A stretch of DNA of 64,000 bases. Source: Clarireedia homoeocarpa (Eukaryota; Ascomycota; Leotiomycetes; Helotiales; Rutstroemiaceae). Positions 23,025 through 35,238 of the stretch are shown here, one piece after another. The position numbers and the translations under genes are program-made. The notes below the pieces were generated by a model, which saw nothing but the letters and a program-made list of their open reading frames with translations, was not told the origin of the DNA and ran no database searches. The stretch covers positions 1 through 64,000 of the forward strand of contig LNKV01000065.1 of NCBI GenBank assembly GCA_001465935.1, in the 5' to 3' direction. The first letter of the stretch is position 1, and each line of letters opens with the position of its first letter.

Positions 23025-24570
23025 ATGATGTCTCGCACACCTCTATTCCTCAACTTTGGCGGAGACGCAGAACGAAAGCGTCAAATGTCATACCTACTCG
23101 CGAGCTCATCCAGACATAAAGATAGAAGGTGAATAAGGACACCATATTTCATTCGTAGCGGGAGACTGACAAGTGTATAGATGGCCTTTAGTTTTGAGGT
23201 TTTGGAAGGGCTCTATTCATTCTGGTACATCGCGGGATCTTTAAAAGGAGATGGACAAATCTAACCAATAGCCGTGTAGAGGTCCTCTTTCCTGTAGCTA
23301 TTCTTGCTGCGATTTCTGCCATAGTCGTATATCTCAACCAACACATCAGCAGCAACGTCACTCTTCCAACAAGTATTGTAAGTCCGATTTCTCTCACTCG
23401 TATGTTGGCTGTTAATCCTCTGCCGACCTAAAACATGTCCTACTTTGACCGTAGTACAAGGGTACAGAATACTCAGAGCTTCAACTAACAAGAACGAAAG
23501 GTGCCCTCGTTGTCCATCGTCGTGGGCTTAGAACTCGTCTTCCGCAATCAAACCGCCTATAATCGATTTTGGACTGGTCGCTGCCATTTCAGCACTCTTA
23601 CGACTTCAATTCGATGCCTCACCCGACACCTACTCGTACTCGTCCCTGCGCCAGCTCCCCCGGGACACCAATACGACTCATCGTTCGCACAAAATGAAGG
23701 AAGTATGGATAGTTCAACATTCAAGGACTTTGATGGGGCAGCGGAAGTGCAACCACTCTCTCAGGCACTAGAAGCAAAAACCATTGAGACGATCAAGATA
23801 TTGATTGCTATGCTGTACACAGTCAAGAATCACTTGCGTGCAGATTGGGGAGTGGCACTTAGCCCAGGAACAAGCCTGACTGAAGATGGGCAAAATGCTG
23901 CGGCAGACGAGTACAAGGAATTATTGCCGCCAGGATTCAAAGGACATGAGCACATGGGACTTGGATTGACTCTACAGTTGGCCACTTACGTCGAGAAATT
24001 CATCAATACTGGTTGCACTCTGTGAGTTCGGCCAACTATTAACCTTTTTTTCGGGGCTAATGGATTACTAGGAGCTGGTTCAATAACTCGGCTTCCTCTC
24101 AGATGCTTGCAGAGTTAAATGCGCTCATTGCAGCCTATGGCAACATGGAAGTCATAAGGCTAGCTCCAACTCCGGTTGCTCATCTTATCCATTCAAAACA
24201 AACCCTTGCACTATTTTGCTGCATTCTTCCTTTTGCTATGGCCGCTGAGATCGGTTGGTGGACAGTCCCACTCGTTGCGTTTGTAGCATTTGCGCTTTAT
24301 GGAATAGGTAAGAAGGAAAAAAGAATTTTACGGCTATAATAATGCTGATTTGACTAACTTTCTCAAGAACAAATTGCACAATGGCATGAAGACCCGTTCG
24401 GCAAAGACAAGATTGACATAAACATGGATGACATTGTCGAAGACTCGAGGAAAGAAATCGAAGTCATGCTCGGGGCATGGAGAAACCAGGGACTCAGTGG
24501 AAAGGGACTATTCACACCTGGGGTTGGAACACCATTCACCCAAAGAGCCGATTATGGTACTTTGGGATGA
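23025..24570 (+). CDS. Bestrophin-like (UPF0187/RFP-TM) chloride channel, fungal type
   Basis: Six exons: 23025-23128, 23181-23224, 23280-23377, 23501-24021, 24072-24307 and 24368-24570, giving 401 residues. Fungal UPF0187 proteins are membrane proteins related to bestrophin anion channels. Signatures are VPSLSIVVGLELVFRNQTAY with NRFWTGR, IKILIAMLYTVKNHLRADWG, AYGNMEVIRLAPTPVAHLIH and the GIEQIAQWHEDPFGKDKIDI tail. Hydrophobic segments lie near residues 55-100 and 285-320. The second exon is only 44 nt, and the intron after it (23225-23279) must use the GTGTAG acceptor rather than the nearer CAATAG, which would cause a stop. ATG 23028 is an alternative start one codon in. Substrate and membrane are not predictable from sequence. 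Confidence 0.88.
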
Positions 24571-25469
24571 AACGACGACTTGTAAATGACAACGACGTAT
24601 TGACTGATGCGATTGATTTTGGACATATGGGAGAATTCGAGATTGATATCATGGCATTTGCATTTGCGAGGAGTTGGGTTACATGGATGGATGGTTGTCA
24701 GAGCGCTTTTTTTTGTGTTATCAATATCACCAGTTAGTTGTCTTCATTGTTGATCTGAGAGTTAAATAGCATCATGCTTCTAGAGCCCCGTCCTTGATGT
24801 CGTGACTATAGTTCCTACTACTTGGGGATAAAGTTCACACTGCACATCCTGGAGTCATGTGCAAGAGATCCGTGAAGATTTGAAATAGCATAAGCAATTT
24901 CTTGCCCAGTCTTCCTCCGCTAACAAGCCTGGAGTCTGCGTGATTCGAAACCAGGATAAGACCCTCAATTGGTATGAAAGCATCAGTCTAGTTCGCGCTT
25001 GATTTTTCTATCGCTTCGCTGCCGGGAGAGCCAGCCTCTCGCGATACATCCCTGGCGCGTTCACGCAATTTCCCATCTCCTCAAGGCCAGAATAGACGCC
25101 AGGAGCTGCACGCCTAGATCAGATGCAAGTTCGCATCTTAATTCGAGTCTTACGCCATCCATATGTGGGCACCTCCCTTAGCAGGGAAGAAGCCAGAATG
25201 CTGATGCTGGATAAGTCGAATCGAAGTATATAAGGACACAATACTGCTTTTCAGTCGTGCTGACTAGCCCTCTCTTCCTATGGGCTCTATCTAGGGTGGG
25301 ATAGATATGTTGCATGGAAAGGATCGGCGGCGAGAATTGTTCGCGACGGGTGTGATCCTACTAGACGGAAAAGCCAATTGGTGTCTTAGATATATTAAAC
25401 TATCCATACTCTACCGAGTTTGTGCCTTGCATTTACTTATGCCTGTGCCAATGATTGAAGCAGGAAACC
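24571..25469. other. Gene-poor spacer downstream of the bestrophin-like gene
   Basis: About 0.9 kb without a gene-like ORF. It may contain further decayed sequence of the adjacent ABC transporter remnant, but I could not recognise any. Confidence 0.45.
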
Positions 25470-26450
25470 CAAAATGGCCATGGCACATAATGTCCTTATG
25501 CACCGGCATTTCGCTGACCTCAATGAACGATATTGCTCGGTGATCAGCAATGGTTGCGAGAATTTGAAGCAGATAAGAAGGCGCGGGAGAACGATCTTAA
25601 GCAGTGGCCATTTGAAACAACTATGTATAGCAAAGAGGACAGACTACTTTCCACTAGGTGATTGCTGTTGCCACGATGGTCGCATCTTCGCCTCTAAAAA
25701 AGCAGAGGATAAAGCTTTGTCGGTATCGAACAGATCACCAAGACCTAGGATACTCCTCTGTCCTTTTTGGATTAAGGCGTTGAGCTACCAAAAAAGAAAA
25801 CTTTTGTGTATGACTTCCGCTAAGGCTTCGGGAGGGTAGGTGTTGTAGGGGGAGCTTTAAGAACAGTCGCTTTTTAAAGGCCTCGAACCAGAGCAAGACG
25901 AATTTGAAAAGTATGCTGCATGTGAACATTGATGACAGCATCCCGCTTTCATGCTGTAGCCAAAGAGTTCTTGTTTGAGCTATATCAAAGATTATAGAAC
26001 CCAAAAGATATATGCAGACAAATACCGACGGACGCGTAGCTCGATTGTTCTCCAAGCTCGATAGTACCACGAGACCAACTGTCACGACTACGGATAACAC
26101 GGCTGCTGGTACTGACACGCGTGTTTGCTGATTACTGGTGATTGCCCATAGTGATGAAATCGTACTCTGTACAGATAAAAGTAGTGATATCGTAATCTAA
26201 ATAACCATTGACGAGAGCGCGAGGTAATTCCCGTCATGTCACTTACCAATTTAATGCTCCAGAGGAAGTTTGGAAGTGTTCTCCCCTTCTCACTGCATAG
26301 GTGAGCGACCCGAAAAAAGAGCAATAGAATAAACAATGCAGACGGGTCGATGGAGAGAGTACTTTGTTCGAGAAGTAGGGTAAAGTCGAATGACCTCTGA
26401 CATGGCTCGACTCGTGGGCCGAAGAGGTTGTCTGCATCTAGAAGGCAAGA
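25470..26450 (-). pseudogene. Decayed 5' fragment of an ABCC (MRP-type) ABC transporter
   Basis: The minus strand encodes, in pieces, the N-terminal membrane region typical of fungal ABCC transporters: LFGPRVEPCQRSFDFTLLLE, FRVAHLCSEKGRTLPNFLWS, then, after a recognisable GTAAGT...TTTAG intron, TRVSVPAAVLSVVVTVGLVV and IFDIAQTRTLWLQ. The linker follows but is broken. Near 25795 a one-base shift in a T run moves the frame (the WWLN motif becomes W-stop-LN, TAG at 25787-25785). Beyond it RSILGLGDLFDTDKALSSAF and, after another TAG at 25646-25644, CFKWPLLKIVLPRLLICFKF continue the family pattern. Recognisable sequence fades below about 25.5 kb. I find no start ATG in frame, no second membrane domain and no nucleotide-binding domain. 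It is an inactive remnant. Confidence 0.8.
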
Positions 26451-27241
26451 GCTGGAGATATTCCTGGCCGGTATGATATGACTTAGGTAGCAAGTGTCCC
26501 CCCAAAAGAATAGGTGAATAAAGAAGTCAAAACAATGTGATCCGTTATGTGTAATACATAGGGGAGTTGAATTATGTGAGGAAAAGGAGATTATGCAACC
26601 TTATCAACAACAGGAGAAGTTACATTTAGCTATCAATTCGATTGAGGAGGCGCTGCCGAATCAGATGGTACAATTGAGAGAGATAATGAAAAGGAGGAGA
26701 AAGGGGGTAATAACATGCTGAGTGTATTATAGGAAAGGTTGTAATCTGGAGCGGAGGAGGAGTAGTAGTTGACATCTTTTCCTGCGATGCCTCACTCCCG
26801 CCTGAAAGGATATGACATAAGATGTGACAGAGAGAGGAATTAGTTTTTTTTTTTAGCCCTCATTGGGCAACAAGCTGTAGAGAAACGAAGAGGTTCTATG
26901 AGGCGAAAAAGCCGTCGAACCGGACATGCAGGGAGATAATTAGTTCTATTCCTCATCACGTGTTTTCGTGCCAAACGAAATCTTCCCCGCGTGGTGGCGT
27001 CGCATATTGAGTCTATTTCTTCACACATCCCTCTCCAACGGCGACGACCGCAACAGTTCTTAAATGAGAGACTGAGTCGCATTCTTCTTAAGATAGCATT
27101 ACATAATTCACTCATTGCATATCGTAAAGACCATGTTTGCTCAGTTTCCAATACCGTCTGAATCTTTTATCTCAGCCTTGCGATCTACCTGAGTCACCAA
27201 TTGAATGGTATACAACGCGACGTGGGATTATTACAGTCACT
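26451..27241. other. Spacer upstream of the DUF4211-type gene
   Basis: About 0.8 kb containing GGAGGA-type purine tracts near 26.7 kb and no gene-like ORF. It should contain the promoter of the gene starting at 27242. Confidence 0.5.
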
Positions 27242-29545
27242 ATGGGCTCTTCAAATCTTGCGCGCAAAGAACGGCGGAAGAAACAGACGCGATTAACTTT
27301 CGATCCACTCGTACGAGAAGCTGGACCCAGTTCTCCTGCGCAGAGTCAGGGTTCATCTCCTGTGAGGGTTGGATATGAGAAGACGAACGGCAGGCAACCA
27401 ACAGGCCGCGGCTTAACAAACACAAGTGCTAAAAATTTCAATTCGCCCCTAAGATCTTCTCTGAGGAGTGCTGGAAAGGATAAAGGACAAGGAAAAGTTC
27501 TCCAAAACTCGAAACTGAACTTCGGATCGTTGCCCACACCCGCGAAAAGCTCTCAGAAGGACGATGCAATAATTGTGGATAGCGGAGATAATGGCAGTAG
27601 ACCACGTCGAAGTGCACGATCAGCAACAAAAGTCAGACAGAGCTTAGAGGAGTCTACAGATTCATCGGAGAAATTCTATGCTAAGGCGCGGACCACGACT
27701 CCATTGTCGAAAAGAAACAAGCATGCTGCAGCAGCTATTATCTCAGATGACTCGAGCGATGACCCTGGAGAATCTGAAGTTGAGCCTTCGAAGTCTGCGA
27801 GGAGAGGATCTAGCTCGGCACAGAAGAGTCCCAGGTCGGCTCGAAGCTTCATTTCTGGTGGAAGTACCTACAATGCTCCTGTGTTTTCTGCAGACCGGGG
27901 TAGAGCTGAGGCAAAAGCGAAAGAGAAGATTCAATTTCAGAGATCCCCCTCCATCTCGAAACGTTCAAGAAGAAACAGATCTGTAACACTATCAGATACA
28001 AGCGATGATGTATTTACATCAAAACCAAATTCCACCCCTCATCCTACCATGTTCAGCACAAAGCTAGGGGCATACTTACCAGATTCCGACAGTGAAGCCT
28101 CCCAGCAGGATGGTAACGATGATACGGATGATGAAGTTAGATTGCCGTCTTCTACAAGACGCCGACCACCGATTGTTGTGCCTGAGCTAAGGAAAGACGA
28201 TGATTCGGACGACGAGCCTCCAACATCACCCATGAAAAGGAGACGCCCTATTGTCGTCTCTGACGAAGAGGATGAACCTGCAACTCCTGCGAAGAAGATG
28301 AGACCAACTCTTGAAAGTGGTGACGATGATTTACCATCAATATCTAGAATACCTAGGACTATATCGTCTTCTCCCGATAGCTCTGCACCAGCCAAGCAAC
28401 ATATTCGGAGATATTCACCTAAGAAGCACCGGACCGCCAAGCAGAAGCAATTGGAGATTCTCAAGCGCAAACGTGCGGGAGAGAGTAACCCAGTGTTGAC
28501 AGAAACAGAATCTGACGAGGAAGAAGTACGTGGAATCTATGATAGTGATGGTGATGCGCTCAGTACTTTTGAGGACGAGGAAGAAGAGGAAGAAGAACAG
28601 GAGGTTGAGGAGACGCGGAAGCGAAGAACACCTAAGAAACCCATCACAGAGAACCAGGACGAGTATGATTCTGATTTTGTCGACGACGACGACGATGGAC
28701 TTATTGGTATCCCCGATCACGCAATGATTCCTCTCGAATTTACAGCAGCAGCTCACAAGCCATTGAAGGAGCATTTCAGTGAGGCTGTCGAATGGTGTGT
28801 GCAAACTAAGATCAACCCTGGTTTCAACCAAGCTCTCCAACCAATATATGCGCAAGCCTGGAATAAACTGGATGACGCCTACAGCGGGTTGACTCACAGC
28901 AAGTTTGTTTCTTCTGGCTGGACTCGAGAGTTTACAAAAGCTCTTTATGCTCGCCCACAGTTTTTAGCCAGGAGGCTCGAACCTGGAGAAGGACTTGATC
29001 TGCTAGGCGAAGCAAAGTGTGAAGCATGCAACCGCAGGAAACATGTACCGACGTGGGGTATTCAACTCATGGGGCGGGCCTATCACAAGGAGAGCCTTGC
29101 CGAGGTAGAAAAGGACTCTGAGGATAGCGAGGGCGACGAAGATGACGGACAGAGCATGAACAGCAGAGATGAACCCATTCCTTCTCAGGACAAAGAGTTC
29201 CTCGTTGGAGTGTAAGCCACTTTTTTTTTTTTTTTTACTTGACAGGAATCAATCAAATCTAACAAAGCACACAGTGTCTGCAAAGAGAACGCCGAAAATG
29301 CACATACACTCATTCACATGAAGTATGCGCTCAACCAATGGGTCGTGGATAACCTCGAAAGGGAAGGGCATCTCACGATTGAGAAGCTTGCGAAAAGAGA
29401 TAAGATGAGCGCTAAGAAGAGACAGAAGGAGGTCAATGCGATTGTGGATCACTGGCAGGAGGAGAATGAGATCAAGGAGTTGTATAATATCTGGAAGACA
29501 CAGTTGGAGACGGCGCAGAATGCCAGTACGACTGGTAGACGTTAA
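27242..29545 (+). CDS. DUF4211-type nuclear protein with long acidic disordered region
   Basis: Exons 27242-29211 and 29275-29545 give 746 residues. The chosen start (MGSSNLARKERRKKQTRLTF) leads straight into the KKQTRLTF motif common at the N-terminus of this fungal family; an in-frame upstream ATG at 27137 adds 35 unlikely residues. Residues about 20-500 are disordered, full of Ser-Asp-Asp-Glu acidic clusters and basic patches, suggesting a chromatin or nucleolar protein. The folded C-terminal part (about 505-740) is the DUF4211-like domain, starting IPLEFTAAAHKPLKEHFSEA and containing a CEACNRRKHVPTWG cysteine motif and a helical end. The intron includes a 17-nt T tract and a TCTAAC branch site. 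The molecular role is unknown. Confidence 0.85.
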
Positions 29546-31016
29546 AGGACTGGATTTTAATACATACGGTGATCGGGATTGGGAGGCGTTTCGGCGTATT
29601 TGGAGCAACTGCGGAGGGGAATTGTCTCTTATGGTTTGTGGTGGTGGGAGAGGCAAGAGCATCGGATATGGGTCTCGACGCGTCGTATCGTATCGAGTGA
29701 TTTAGTTTTCGGGATGGTTAGAGATTTTTTTTTTTTTTTTTTTTTTTTTTTCATGATATTAGGTTGATTTAAGATACTTAAGACTTCATAATAATTCGAA
29801 CGAAGGAGAATGAATACCAACCGTCGTCGCCTTTGGCTACGATGCATCAAACCGTAATTTCCGAACACGGCACCGCTTACGCATTCGTCTTATGAAGGCA
29901 TTGTTCGTTCCAGTTGGTCCTTGAGTCAACAAACAGGATCGAGAATGAGGAATCGTTCCCGGTATCTGTAGGTGGGCGGCGTCCTTGCTTATTTATCTTG
30001 TTTGTACCGTACTGCGCTTGTCGTGTCGCGTCGTGTCGTGCCACAAAGCTCTTGTTGCACATCTGATCTGTCCATGGTTCCAGGGAAGCTTCAAAGCTAG
30101 ACGATAATCATATCATATCCATATCCATATCCATATCCATCGTCTTACGGTACAGTACTTGTAGAGAAGGGAGCCCTAGCGAGATGCCAAGAACGAAAAG
30201 CCAAGCTCGGGTCCGAGACAGACACACACACCACTGAATCGCGATCTCTCCCATCCCATCCCATCATCACATCTACCCGTCTGCAGGGAGGTAGGTGAGC
30301 AAGCTATTGTTCCTGTAAATTAAATTGGGTAATTTGAGCCAAGTATAAGTGAGTAAGATTGCAATATTGTACAAGCTGGCTTTTCACATGGGCCGCTACC
30401 TTTACTTGACCACCACGACCACCAAAGGTTCACAAAGATTCCAGTCCAGACCAGTCTTTCTTCTTACTAGCTACAAAGTACCTGGTTTTTTTTCCCTTTA
30501 GGGTAGGCTGTATTGCACGGAAGTACCGGGGTGCATTATCGAATGGGGCGAATGGGGAAAATGATCGGCGGGGATACTGCTTGATTGGGGCATTCGGGGC
30601 GTTAGGAATTGGGAATTGCGAGTGGGGAAGAGAACAAGATGAAGTCATTGATGTGCGACGTGGACGCGTTTCTTGGGCAAAAGAGAGGGAGGGGGATTTG
30701 GTTCCGTCGGGATGATTTTCGTGGGAGATCAATTGATTGATTGATTGATTTCAAGTGTGTGTATTGTACTATGTATATGTAATGCTGGCATGGAGCCGAT
30801 TAGTTCGCATGAGCCGGTGAGGACGCGCAAAACGATGATGATGAAATGAAAGGAAGCGCAAGATCTCAGGTGGTGCCACACAGCAAGGGGATCTTGATCT
30901 GCGCTGGGTTGCTACTCTGGGCCAGTCGTGTGAATACATATAACGTCAGAGATGGATGGTATTTTCAGGAATTGCATGAGATGGTTCGAGGACTTGTATG
31001 ATGGATGAAGATGGAT

Positions 31017-31079
31017 GATGGATGATTGAATGATGGATGATTGAATGATGGATGATTGAATGATGGATGATTGAATGAT
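31017..31079. repeat. Tandem repeat, 15-bp unit (GATGGATGATTGAAT)n
   Basis: Four nearly perfect head-to-tail copies in non-coding DNA. Confidence 0.85.
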
Positions 31080-31361
31080 ATTGTGATATTTTTCATGGAA
31101 ATCCCCAGATCGAGATTCGAGCGATGTAGGAGTATGGTGTGTGATAAAACCCAGGTGCGGACGTTTATGTGAGGCACCAAATAAAAAGGAAAGTGGCGTT
31201 CGGGATAGCTTGGACCAATTAAACGGTTGCATGATCCTTGACAAGAAGTGACGTAGTGCTATGCTTCACCTTTAGCCGCTAGTGGATTGCGGACGCGAAG
31301 GGTAGCAATTACTGGTAATACGGGAAGTCATGGCTGGTAATGAAGGGAGAGCTTGGAACTG

Positions 31362-31517
31362 TACATACATACATACATACATACATACATACATTCATAC
31401 ATACACATACATTCATACATACATTCATACACATACATACATACATTCATGCACATACATACACACCATACATACATTCATACACATACATACACACCAT
31501 ACATACATATATACACA

Positions 31518-31549
<32 letters not shown>
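31362..31549. repeat. Compound (CATA)n / (CA)n microsatellite
   Basis: A 188-bp tract of CATA units with scattered TTCA variants, ending in a pure CA run. Three overlapping frames stay open across it only because of its periodicity. Confidence 0.92.
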
Positions 31550-31550
<1 letters not shown>

Positions 31551-31925
31551 GTTAAAGTTAATGCATGTATGAAGTGGTACCTACGCAAAACAAGGGGAGA
31601 AAAGACTAGCACAATGCGAGAATGCGGGAAAACAGGGCAGAAGAGGGCAAATTAAGAATGATACCAAGTACTTTGTAGATTGGAATTGCCAGGGCCACGA
31701 ATTGATTGCTCGAACAATGAGCAAAGGGCAATGAATGCATCAAAATATATCTAGTCCCCCTCCCTCCACTCTTTCTAACCCTTCTCTCCTTCCTTCCTTC
31801 CTTCTCCTGCTATAATCTCCAAGATACCCCAATTTCTTTGTCTACCAGTAACTTACCTGATACCCAAACACAACCCCTCAGCAACCCATCACCAATATAA
31901 ACTATACCCATACCCAGAACTATTA

Positions 31926-31998
31926 TCAACAACAACAACATCATCAACAACATCATCAACAACATCAACATCAACATCAACATCAACATCAACAACAA

Positions 31999-32039
<41 letters not shown>

Positions 32040-32106
32040 ACAACAACAACAACAATCATCACAACAAACAGAATAATACCGTCATCATCATCACCACCAC
32101 AACAAG
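31926..32106. repeat. CAA/CAT triplet tract in the leader of the lipid-binding-like gene
   Basis: Interspersed CAA, CAT and ATC triplets run for about 180 bp and end some 80 bp before the ATG at 32188. The tract is therefore probably transcribed as part of the 5' UTR. Its reverse complement translates as a poly-Met/Leu ORF that is not a gene. Confidence 0.85.
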
Positions 32107-32187
32107 ATTTGGTCTATTCACTTATTTTTTTCGTCAACGAATCCAATCAACTGCTCGAGCATCCCTTTAAACTTTCATATCGCAAAG

Positions 32188-35100
32188 ATGGCTCCGGCAG
32201 CAGGAGTAAACGTACCGACAAATCCCAAAACTAAGCAGGAGGATGTCAATCGCAAGTTGCAGTTGTATGGAATCTACAAGGGTATGGTGATCTGGGCTTC
32301 TCGCGCCATGGCGTTGTTGTTCTTTGGAGAATGAATGGGCTGACTTTGGATCCGCATGTAGCTTTCGAAGCTGGAAAGGTTCCATCTGTAAGTTTATCGT
32401 TCACCAAGCAACTGATACTATCAATCGCTAACCCATATTCCCCACAGAATGAACAAATAGATACCACTCTCAACAGCTTCCTCGCCTCGCGTCCTTTATC
32501 CAAACCATCCGAGCGTCTTTCGGCAGAAGGTAAAACCCTAGTCGCAGACTTCCGTGAAGTAGTTCAGCAAGCGAAATACCTCCTCCTCACCAAAAACGAA
32601 GGCGAGCTTCTACAAGACTTCATTTGGCAATGCCAAAAAATTGAAGGTGGAAATGCAGCAGTACCCGGGGCTCCAGTTGATAAGGAGACCGCGCAGCAAC
32701 ATGCTCAACATGCAAGGGAGGGTTTCAGAACACTTGGTCAACTCCTCATTACCAATGGGGAGTTCCGAAAGCTTTGTGAGTTTCTTCATGCGACGAATTT
32801 TTAACAAACTTTGACTGACTCTTGACTGCAAGTAAACGATGCCGTGGTTTTGTTGCGTGATATCGCTGGGGATGCTGCCACCAACGTTGCTAACCGGGTC
32901 AATCCTTCCGAGGATCAATTGAGCCAAATCGACCGGCCTGCAGCTGACAATACTTGGCATGAAACTCCTGACTTGTCTACTAGTAAATTTAAGGAACAGA
33001 TAAAGTCATCTGTGCAGAGGAATAAGCCAGTGGACAGAAATGATCTTCAAGAGGCCGCTGGGAATGCTAGCGAGAATGCTCATCCAAGCGGCTCTCGTGA
33101 CCCAACCGACACGGCTAATTTGGCTGCTCGGGACCAGCAATATGGCACCAACTCAAATGTCGATGGCCAGGCCGGGGCTCAGGCAGCTGTTTCTACTCTC
33201 AGAGAACGTGCTTCTGAGAACATCCCCGAAGACACCAAGCAGCAAGTCCGCGAAACCAGAGACAAGACCAGGGAGAGGACTAAGAACTATGTTGACCAGA
33301 AGATGCCTCGCGAGCGTCGCGATCAACTCATCTACAGATTAAAGAAGATGGTGGTTGAGATTCAAGGTCACCAAGAGTGTAAGTCATCGCGTCGTTTCCG
33401 GTCGTTTCTAGAGGAATGAAAAAATTGCTAATTTCATTACAAGACATGCGAGCCATCGACACCCTACTTGATTTGGCGAGCGAGTATGGAGGACATGTGC
33501 AAACCGTCGGACAACAAGGAACCGGTACCTTCAAGGATGCACACGCTGATAATGCTCTTAACAAGGCCGAGCGGGACATTATCACTCTTATAGAGCGATT
33601 TGCTAACAACACCTCTTCCGAAGATTTGGTTTCATCTATCAATGCTATCTACCAAGATGCGGACAGAGATCCAGAACTGAAGAACTGGTTCAAGGAAATG
33701 AACACCTTCATTCGAAAATGCTTGAAGGAGCAAGGTTACATCATGCAGGACTCTTCCACTGAGCACTGGAACAAGCTTTATGACAGAGGAAACTTCCTTC
33801 TTCGCGACCGCTACAGACCACACACTGACCGCATTGTCGATGAGTTCAGATTCATGGGCCAACAATTCGATGAGGATCCCATGAACAAGAGATTTGCCGA
33901 GGCCTGTCAGAAACTGTTCAATGATTTGGGCAACGATGAAAACGGCAAGCCAGCATTCAAGCCTCATTTGCTCAAGGATCTGAGCGAGGTCATCATTCCC
34001 GCTGCGTTTGAGAACATTCGCTACATGCCAATTCCAAGACTCGAGTACAGAGATCCGGAAATGGAGTTTGTTATCGAAAACTTGGTTATCGAGAGTGACA
34101 ATCTCATGCCCAACGTTTTCGAGGTTGCAAATGGTGAGCTTTCTTTCCCCGTACGTGTTGTGAGTGACGGCTAACCATTTTTTTTTTTTTAGATAACTAC
34201 TTCCGTTGGGGTCGCAAGGGAACCGCCAACAAGAACTCCCACTCAGTTCAAATCTCTGTTGCCGGAATGCAGATGGATCTAAAGGATGTCGCATACTTCG
34301 TCAACCGAAAGTCGGGTGGAAAGTTCAAGGACACCGGTGTCCTTGATATCTTCCTTGGTGGCACCGGATTGAGCTTTAAGATGAAGCTGTCGACTGCCGA
34401 GAAGAAGGATAGGCAAAACTTGTTCAAGGTCGACAAAGTTGATGTTGATATCAAGAACTTCAAGCTCAAGATTAAGAAGTCCACACATAAGATTCTTTTG
34501 ACAGTCGCCAAGAGCGTTTTGATCAAGAGTCTCCGACCAGCACTTCAAAAGGCTGTTGAGCAGGCCATCAAGCAGAAGTTTGAGGAGGCGGACAGATTCG
34601 CATACAAGATCCAGACTGAGGCTGAGCGTGCCAAGCAAGAGGCATTGAAGAACCCAGAGAATGCTCCTAACCTCTACCGCAACTACGTCAACGCCGTCCG
34701 CGCTGAATTAATGAGAGGTCAAGAAAAGGCCCAACAAGCTCAACAATCGTTGCAAGAGAAGGAATTCAAGATGGCCGTTACCAAGGATGATTCTATCTTC
34801 CCTGATGTTTCATTACCAGGCGGTATATCATCAAAGGCAACTGAATACAGACAGAGTGCTCTTTCTGGTGATGACTGGCACTCACCTGTCTTTGGTTTCG
34901 GTTCCGCCTCCCGTTCTACTGACATCCCATCTGTTGGAACAATTACGAAGAAGCCCCACTCGGTAACTCAAGGTGGTGTTAGAGGCCCGCAGAATGTTGG
35001 CAACACCCACTCGGTGACCTCTCAGACCATTGGCGAACCGTCCGGAACAACTGGAAATGGTTCAGCAGGATTTGGTCAACATGTTGATCAAGCTTTCAAC

Positions 35101-35238
35101 ACCAACGCAACTGCTAATGGCGGTGCGAACGGTGCGTTGAACGGTGGTCTCAATGGAAAGACTGCCACTAATGGAAACTACACCAACGGAAACACGACAT
35201 TGGGTGCCAACAACCCAGTCCTCACCGGCAGAGTCTAG
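32188..35238 (+). CDS. DUF5923/DUF4449 protein with BPI/TULIP-like lipid-binding region
   Basis: Six exons: 32188-32281, 32362-32387, 32448-32775, 32833-33378, 33444-34133 and 34193-35238, giving 909 residues. The first part (about 1-480) is helical and soluble (EDVNRKLQLYGIYKAFEAGK, then VAEFR-like helices), matching the fungal DUF5923 region. The part from about 500 to 760 (FENIRYMPIPRLEYRDPEME, GVLDIFLGGTGLSFKMKLST, VDKVDVDIKNFKLKIKKSTH) resembles DUF4449, which is likened to BPI/TULIP lipid-binding folds. The last 150 residues are disordered and Gly/Asn/Thr-rich. There is no signal peptide, so it is probably intracellular. Exon 2 is only 26 nt. A role in lipid transfer or membrane organisation is inference. 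Confidence 0.9.

Larger units (their letters stand above)
29546..32187. other. 2.6-kb spacer with several simple repeats
   Basis: Contains a 27-nt T tract (29725-29751), a 15-bp tandem repeat near 31.05 kb, a CATA/CA microsatellite at 31.4-31.55 kb and the CAA/CAT tract that precedes the next gene. The His/Tyr/Thr-rich, poly-Met and similar ORFs are translations of these repeats. No real gene is seen. Confidence 0.6.

Noticed and set aside
24571..25469. Search for the ABCC nucleotide-binding domains beyond the fragment
   Set aside because: No Walker A (GxxGxGKS), signature (LSGGQ) or Walker B text was seen on the minus strand.
31330..31655. Overlapping His/Tyr/Thr-rich ORFs
   Set aside because: They are translations of the CATA/CA microsatellite in three frames.
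31810..32055. Poly-Met/Leu minus-strand ORF
   Set aside because: Reverse complement of the CAA/CAT tract; only repeat periodicity keeps it open.
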